Shown: positions 58,659 to 64,000 of the stretch, one piece after another
How the letters are laid out: every line of letters begins with the position of its first letter
Numbering within the stretch: the stretch's first letter is position 1
Assembly (NCBI GenBank): GCA_022376925.1
Contig: JAIOJX010000027.1
Span: 19,423,471-19,487,470 of the forward strand
Source of the DNA: Tragulus kanchil
Taxonomy: Eukaryota > Chordata > Mammalia > Artiodactyla > Tragulidae
Reading direction: 5' to 3'
DNA length: 64,000 nt
Made by a program: the position numbers and the translations under genes
The notes under the pieces: model-generated
The model's input: the letters and a program-made list of their open reading frames with translations, nothing else
Databases searched by the model: none
Told to the model about the DNA's origin: nothing

Positions 58659-59026
58659 TTCTTCCCTCACCTGCCCTTAGAAACGCTTTCTGAAACCCAC
58701 AGGGGCGTCGGGGTGTCCTGAGCACGAGCTGCCCTGACACCTTGCTCGGCGTCTGCGCTAAACGCTGCACCTTCTCGCGCCACAAGCCGGCGTCAGCTGA
58801 AGGGCTCTATGGCGCCCGTGTCAGTGGCCCTGAGTTTGATGCAGCAAGAGGCTCCCGAGCAGGGAGTGAACATCCCACCCACGTCTGCCTGGCCCCGAAT
58901 TCCATGCGGTCTTCAGCTGGTCACACGGAGCTCAGCTCCGCCAAGAGTGGCACCAAATTGTACACAGAACAAAATTGGGAATGACAGAGCATGCCAGGCA
59001 GAATACTGAAGACTCTCACTCTTGGT

Positions 59027-59054
59027 ATTATTTTCTTAAGATTATTTTCTTAAG
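59027..59054. repeat. 14-bp tandem duplication
   Basis: The word attattttcttaag occurs at 59027-59040 and again at 59041-59054, immediately before an antisense CHR SINE. Confidence 0.93.
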
Positions 59055-59236
59055 ATTTTTTGATGTGGACCATTTTTCAAGTCTTTATTGAATTTGTTAC
59101 AATATTGCTTCTGTTTTATGATTTGGTGTTTGGCTCCTAGTATGTGGGATCTTAGTTTCCCAACCAGAGATCGAATTTAGACCCCCTGCATTGGAAGTTG
59201 AAGTCTTACCCGTGGGACCGCTAAGGACGTCCCTCT
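59055..59236 (-). mobile_element. CHR-type SINE, antisense, near full length
   Basis: 'tgatgtggaccatttttcaa', 'gtctttattgaatttgttac', 'tatgtgggatcttagtttcc', 'caaccagagatcgaattta' and the complement of the head (gggaccgctaaggacgtccc) follow the antisense CHR consensus. Confidence 0.9.
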
Positions 59237-60650
59237 TATTGTTATTGTTGTAGGTAATGGGCTGCAAAATGATCCCCAGCCCGTGAGCCCAAGAAGCCAC
59301 AGCAACATGTCCACCGGAGTCCCCAAGAGAAGCTCCATCTGATCGGCCTCCCCAACCAGAACAGCCCACAGAGAGGAGCTGGCACACACGCGCCAGGCGC
59401 GAGCTTGGCTTCCATTTACTCCACAAACACCCAGGCCCGTCCTCAGACCCACTGGAGCCCGAGGGTTTCGCATGAGCCACAGGAAGAAGGCGCGTTATTA
59501 AGAAAATGGAAACAGTAAAAGTGGACTCTGACCAAAAGGCAACTCCTCCAAAGGCAGTGTGTTCCAAACTAGGAACAATCGGGAAGTCAGCACAAGGGTG
59601 GGCGAGCCCAGAGGTCATGGAAAAAGTCTAAATTTAAGAGGAGTTTGAGGCTATCAAGAAGGCTGTCGCTGCCTGTGTGTGACTTGCTCAGAGGTGCCGC
59701 GGGGGCTGAGAGTCTATGGTCACCCTCCCCCCAGGCAAACCTCTGTTTCTGCTAGACAGCCACGTCCTGGAGACTTGCGAGCGTGAACTAATCGACATGG
59801 AATTACTTACGATAATAGTTTCCAGAGCGATTACATTACTTTTGGATTCTAAACACAAGTTTTGTTTCTAAAAGAAAACTATATTGTTTGTTTCTAATAC
59901 TTGCTTTTTTTTTTTTTTTTTAATGCTCGTCTGGAGTTTTCTTCATGGAAGGCGGCAGTAGCAATATTACTTTGCCCAAATAAAAGGCATCCAAAAGGCC
60001 ATGTAGCAACTTATTATGATTATATTCAGCCATGTTAAAAAATATACATAAATGTAGCTTGATATATGAAAGCCAGAATATATTAGTCTATAGTATAGTA
60101 GCGTCAATTAGCTATCTACTAATATTAAAATAATACATTCTCTATGCAAGACATTTAAAAATATAATAAAATATAATTACTCTAGTCACATATAAGCATA
60201 CATATAATAATAGATTTATTATTCTTCCTGTGTCTTTCTCTAATTAGATAGAGATCTCTTGATATTTTCAACTTACAAAATAGTCACAACCTAAAAGTTG
60301 GGTGTCAAGTTTTGTTCAGTGGAAATTTTTAGGAGTTCAAGCCTGGGAGGCAACACTCAAGTGACCCTGAGAGAACCTTTCCAAGGAGATGAGGGGTGGA
60401 GCCAGGTTACAGAGAAGCCTTGCAACAAAGGGCAGGTAGTCCGAACATCAAAAGATTATTGTTAATTAAATAAAACCAGGTATCGCAAGCTAAGAAACTG
60501 AGCACTTTTCATGGGAAGATGGAGGAGTCTGGGCTCACTGAAAATGTCCCTTTCGTGTGCATCTGCGCTCTCTGGGGCCAGCACCCTCTAGCTTCTCGCG
60601 TCCTGAGCTCCCTCAGGCTCCCTGCAGGGAAAGGCTGTGGCCTGATGGCT
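59237..60650. other. Single-copy stretch, AT-rich, few young repeats
   Basis: 59760-60330 is AT-rich with a T run at 59906-59921 and many 'aaatata'/'attaaaa' words. There is no recognisable young SINE. It may contain conserved non-coding DNA, but I cannot test that here. Confidence 0.4.
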
Positions 60651-60785
60651 GTTTCGTTCAGTTGCTCAGTCGTGTCCGACTCTGTGTGACCCCACGGACC
60701 GCGGCAGGCCAGGCTTCCCTGTCCTTCACCAGCTCTCAGAGTCTGCTCCCACTCATGTCCTTTGGCTCACTGATGGCTGGCAGAC
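60651..60785 (-). mobile_element. Bov-tA/ART2A-type SINE fragment, antisense
   Basis: 'gttcagttgctcagtcgtgt', 'ccgactctgtgtgaccccac', 'aggccaggcttccctgtcct' and 'tcaccagctctcagagtctg' match the variant with the BovB-related body. Confidence 0.82.
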
Positions 60786-61225
60786 GGCAGATTTTTTTCC
60801 CTCCTTCCTGAGTCGTCTTAGGTCTCAGGAACCCACCCCAAAGGGCTGGAATCACTGATGACATCCTCGTTCACTGCTATGGCGGGAAATACTTCATTGC
60901 TCAATACTAAAATTGCTATGTCTATATTGACACTGATATATCAATACATACACATACACATACATATATACATATATAATTTGTGAACCATTTTCATTTA
61001 AAATATCATAGGTTTTATTCCTATTTTCATGACTAAAATCCATTGTATTATCTCACATAACTAAGCTATGTCTGCCTGTATCTTTCATGCATTCTTAATT
61101 GTAGGCTCTTAGATGGGGAGTTGGACGTGTGCAACACTTAAGAAAACCAGCACCTCTTGTCAAAGGACACTAATCCACACCCTCAAGTCCTGTTCAGAGT
61201 AACAGTTCTTACAGCATCTTGCACG
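60786..61225. other. Single-copy stretch with CATA-rich microsatellite
   Basis: It holds a 'catacacatacacatacata' type tract at about 60947-60978. Nothing else is recognised. Confidence 0.55.
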
Positions 61226-61432
61226 TGCGTGTGCTGTGCGTTCAACTGTGGCTGACTCTTTGCTACCCCGTGGACTGCAGCCACCAGGCTCCTCTGTCCA
61301 TGGGATTTTTCCAGGCAAGAAGACTGGAGTGGGCTGCTATTTCCTCCTCCAAGGGATCTTCCAAATCCAGGGATAGAACCCAAGCCTCCTGCATTGACAG
61401 GTAGATTCTTTACCACTGAGCCACGAGGGAAG
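61226..61432 (-). mobile_element. Bov-tA-type SINE, antisense, full length
   Basis: 'ctaccccgtggactgcagcc', 'caggctcctctgtccatggg', 'aggcaagaagactggagtgg', 'tctttaccactgagccacga' and 'gggaag' give a well-preserved antisense copy. Confidence 0.92.
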
Positions 61433-61459
61433 AATAGATTCCACATGCTACAAGTTATT

Positions 61460-61482
61460 AAAAAAAAAAAAAAAAAAAAAAG
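61460..61482. repeat. Poly-A run
   Basis: An uninterrupted A tract of more than 20 bases shortly after the antisense SINE. Since that SINE's own tail would lie on its other side, this A run belongs to something else or arose independently. Confidence 0.9.
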
Positions 61483-62605
61483 CCCAGATCATGCTTCAGG
61501 GAAGCTCCTTTGTGCTGCAGCTAAGACTCAGTGCAGGCAAATTAAAAAATGGATGTTTTAAAAAAAGATCACTGTATTTAAAGACTCCTCTACGACTGCC
61601 TACTGTTGCTTTGTTTCTAATAATTTATCAATATAATTAAATTGCTGGAATGGAAAGTCACTCCATCTCGGTTTATGAATAAAAATTCTCATAATCTAAA
61701 GAATATATACTTCTTTGTATTCCTTTGTAGTACGTATTTCTCTGGTTTTATGTTTATATTACTGTAAGGTTAAAACAAGTATTGCTACACCGATTTTACA
61801 GGTAAAACACACAAAACAAACACAAATCAAGACAAGCGATAGATCCAGAGGGTGTTTCTGGACTCAAGCGGTGAATCAGACAGCCTGCCTGCAAGCTCAG
61901 CCTGACCTCACCACCAGACCATGAAATCTAGATTCTGACCCAGAATTATTTAATCCAGCTGTGAGACTTAGGAAGCCATTTCACATGCTGGCTTTCTAGT
62001 TAAAAATAACATTCATTTCCTATTGCATTTTCAAACACTGCTGGTTTCACCGAGATTCCACGTTGTCCCCTCAAAGCTTGAGGAAACCATCAGCCACCAA
62101 GGAGCGCCCTAACTTTCCAGAGGTGGCTCACTGTGTATTTCCTTTGCCACTGGATCCCCAGAGGAGGAAGAAGAACGGGCACGTGCGAAGCATCCAGGCG
62201 CTAATTTCTTAAAAACACTTATTTATATCTTCACACCGTCTTATTTCTTGCAAATTTCCCCATCTTCTAGATGAAGCATTAGGATTCAAGGCTTTGTACT
62301 CTTTTCCTGAAATAACTCAGAAGGGTGATAGAGTCATATTTGGAAGTCAGGACTGTTGAAGTCTAAATGGATGCTTTTTTTTCTTTATAACCTTCCCGAA
62401 GTAAAGACATGCTCACCTTCCAGACAACCACTGGGCTAGGGTCTAAACCACGTGGCTTCAGGGTGGGGGAGCTTGGGAGTTTGGGATGGACTGGTGCACA
62501 CGGCTGTATTTAACCCACAAGGACCTCCTGCACAGCTCAGGGAGGAGAGTTTGGGGGAGAATGGAGACAGCCGAGTCCCTTTGCTGTCCACTGTATTTGA
62601 AAAAG
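61483..62605. other. Single-copy stretch, nothing recognised
   Basis: Unique DNA, AT-rich to balanced, without a recognisable repeat or exon. Confidence 0.5.
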
Positions 62606-62655
62606 CATTGTTAATCAACTACACTCCAATATAAAATGAAAGTGTAAAACAAGGG
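62606..62655 (+). mobile_element. Artiodactyl L1 3' terminus, sense
   Basis: 'cattgttaatcaactacact' and 'ccaatataaaatgaaagtgt' match the last bases of artiodactyl L1 before the A tail. Confidence 0.65.
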
Positions 62656-64000
62656 GTCAAAGTGGCCACAAGGGCCACATCTACCAGCGATTAACGATTA
62701 GGAAACAGGCTTCAGTTGAAGCAGGGTAAGCATAATAGACGTTCGTCTGAAAGTTGCTTACAGATGGTTGCAGTTTCGAGCCATCAGAGGATACTGCAGC
62801 TTAAAATGGGACACGCTGACGGATGGTTTGATTCTGTAAGGAGACCGCTCTGCAGGCGCGGCTGCCTCCGGGATCGCGCGGAGGAACCGCGCGGAGGAAC
62901 GCGGACTCACTCACGCGGCGCGGCAGCAGAACTGTGAGGGCCAGATCATTTCCATTTTGCCTCCTGACTTGCTCTTCATCCAGCCCTTTCCTAACATAGC
63001 GTGAACACAAAGGTCAATTTCCTGCAGTCAATTTGAAAAAGGCCAACTCTCAATTAACTTTGCAAAAGGGGTCAGAGGTGATTGAGAGAAATAAAATCCA
63101 GCAAGTAATGCAAAACACCCATTTCAGGTCTGATCTCTAAGGGCCACTGCTTCCCAAAGGCAGACTGGAGCTGCTGGCCAGGAGTAACTCAGACACGTTT
63201 GCCATCTGTAGCTTGAATCGCATTATTTCTGTGACCCACTCTGGTGGGCAGATCCACAGGGGAGGCCGTGGAAGACTTGGAGAGAAATCAAAGCAGAAAT
63301 AAAGGAAGATGGGGGTAACAGGCATGCTAAACATTATTTTTAGGGTTAGTATCATTTAGAATTTGCTAGATGCTTTCCCCAACCTCAAATAAATACGCAC
63401 ATGCTCCACTCATCTGGAACTGCCCTGCCTCTCTTGTGGAGGAACCAACTTTCCACTGAAAGGCCACCCCACACTCCCACGCTGCCGAAGACCCCTAAAT
63501 CCCAACTAGACAGGCCGTCAATGGAGAGGTTCACTGTGGTCTACCAAAATGAAGCCCCCAAATGCTTGCTGAGCCCCTAACTGTGGACATGGGGCAAGCC
63601 CAAGGACTTCTCCGTACGTTGTGCTCTCTAAAGGACGGCTGGGTCACCTTCTTGGGTAAAGAACATGAAGGAGGGGGTGGGGAGTTGGTAAAAAACACCA
63701 TTCCACCTTTGATACAAATCCCTATAATCAAACCCATATTCAGCCAGCTTGGTCTTACCTCCAAACTGCCTCCGAGACGCTATAAACATTGGCAGACAAT
63801 GCCTATAATTAAGGCGGAGTATGTTCTCATAAACGTTTGTTTCCATCTGCTAGCTGTTTTAGCAAAGGTTTGGGAGATTTCTTGTGGTCAGTCTGGAGAA
63901 CCAGAGGAGGGAGCCTCAATTCTCCCCGGAGCAGCAGCTCGGGAGCGTGGCCTGGCGAGAGTGCCGGAGAGCGCACCTTGGGAAGCCAAGAAAGACGGAG
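62656..64000. other. Single-copy stretch with a short GC-rich tandem
   Basis: A 13-bp word (gcgcggaggaacc) is repeated at 62876-62888 and 62889-62900 inside a small CpG-rich patch (62850-62930). The rest, to the window end, contains no repeat family I recognise and no defensible exon. Confidence 0.5.

Larger units (their letters stand above)
56696..58834. repeat. Tandem direct duplication 19: 56696-57766 and 57764-58834
   Basis: The offset is a constant 1068 bp, with a 3-bp overlap (gag) shared at the junction. I see no difference between the copies. This is the last of the 1.1-kb duplications in the window. Confidence 0.96.

Noticed and set aside
1..58834. Tandem gene-family expansion or satellite DNA as the explanation of the repeated units
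   Set aside because: Every pair has a different sequence and exactly two copies. A gene family or satellite would share sequence between pairs.
61460..61482. Poly-A run as the tail of the SINE at 61226-61432
   Set aside because: That SINE is antisense, so its tail should lie at its left end, not to the right of its head.

Overview
The window is nuclear DNA from a ruminant (cattle, sheep, goat or deer type). It is dense in ruminant and cetartiodactyl retroposons: tRNA-Glu-derived Bov-tA/BOV-A2 SINEs, CHR-type SINEs, antisense and sense 3' ends of artiodactyl L1, older MIR and L2 pieces, one internally deleted mariner element and one endogenous-retrovirus LTR fragment. I find no protein-coding gene, exon or RNA gene that I can defend. 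The open frames present are short, start inside repeats, or are carried by a minisatellite. The DNA looks intergenic or deeply intronic. There are a few candidate conserved non-coding blocks, best at about 47985-48600.

The dominant structure is not a gene. Nineteen times in 64 kb, a segment of about 1.05-1.19 kb is followed at once, in the same orientation, by a near-identical copy of itself. Each pair has its own unrelated sequence. The junctions lie at about 405, 2716, 4828, 12343, 15380, 17224, 20107, 21931, 23934, 28745, 31826, 36427, 38483, 41420, 44256, 46105, 50570, 54385 and 57766. Mismatches between copies are few. They are mostly homopolymer-length changes, and they pile up on the inner side of the junction (the end of copy 1 and the start of copy 2). 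At two junctions (2695-2737 and 50540-50570) the filler is a garbled version of the true downstream sequence. This is the expected signature of contigs joined end to end without merging their overlaps, so I read it as an assembly artefact rather than biology. Removing the extra copies leaves about 43 kb of real sequence.

Layout: 1-5.9 kb, three duplications with Bov-tA and an antisense L1 end. 5.9-11.2 kb, single-copy DNA with two CHR SINEs, one with an intact 17-bp target-site duplication. 11.2-25.1 kb, six duplications, some overlapping so that short stretches appear three times. 25.1-27.6 kb, single copy. 27.6-33.0 kb, two duplications and a long TA/TATAC microsatellite. 33.0-35.3 kb, single copy with a MIR. 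35.3-39.6 kb, two duplications carrying paired SINEs. 39.7-40.3 kb, a GC-rich 33/34-bp minisatellite with a 203-bp higher-order repeat. 40.3-47.2 kb, three duplications, the mariner remnant, and a BOV-A2 dimer nested in an L2. 47.2-49.4 kb, single copy with a CpG-rich block. 49.4-58.8 kb, three duplications, including the LTR. 58.8-64 kb, single copy, AT-rich in the middle.

Because there are no genes, there is no pathway to reconstruct. The useful outputs are the repeat annotation, the warning about the false duplications, and a few small tandem arrays and candidate regulatory blocks.
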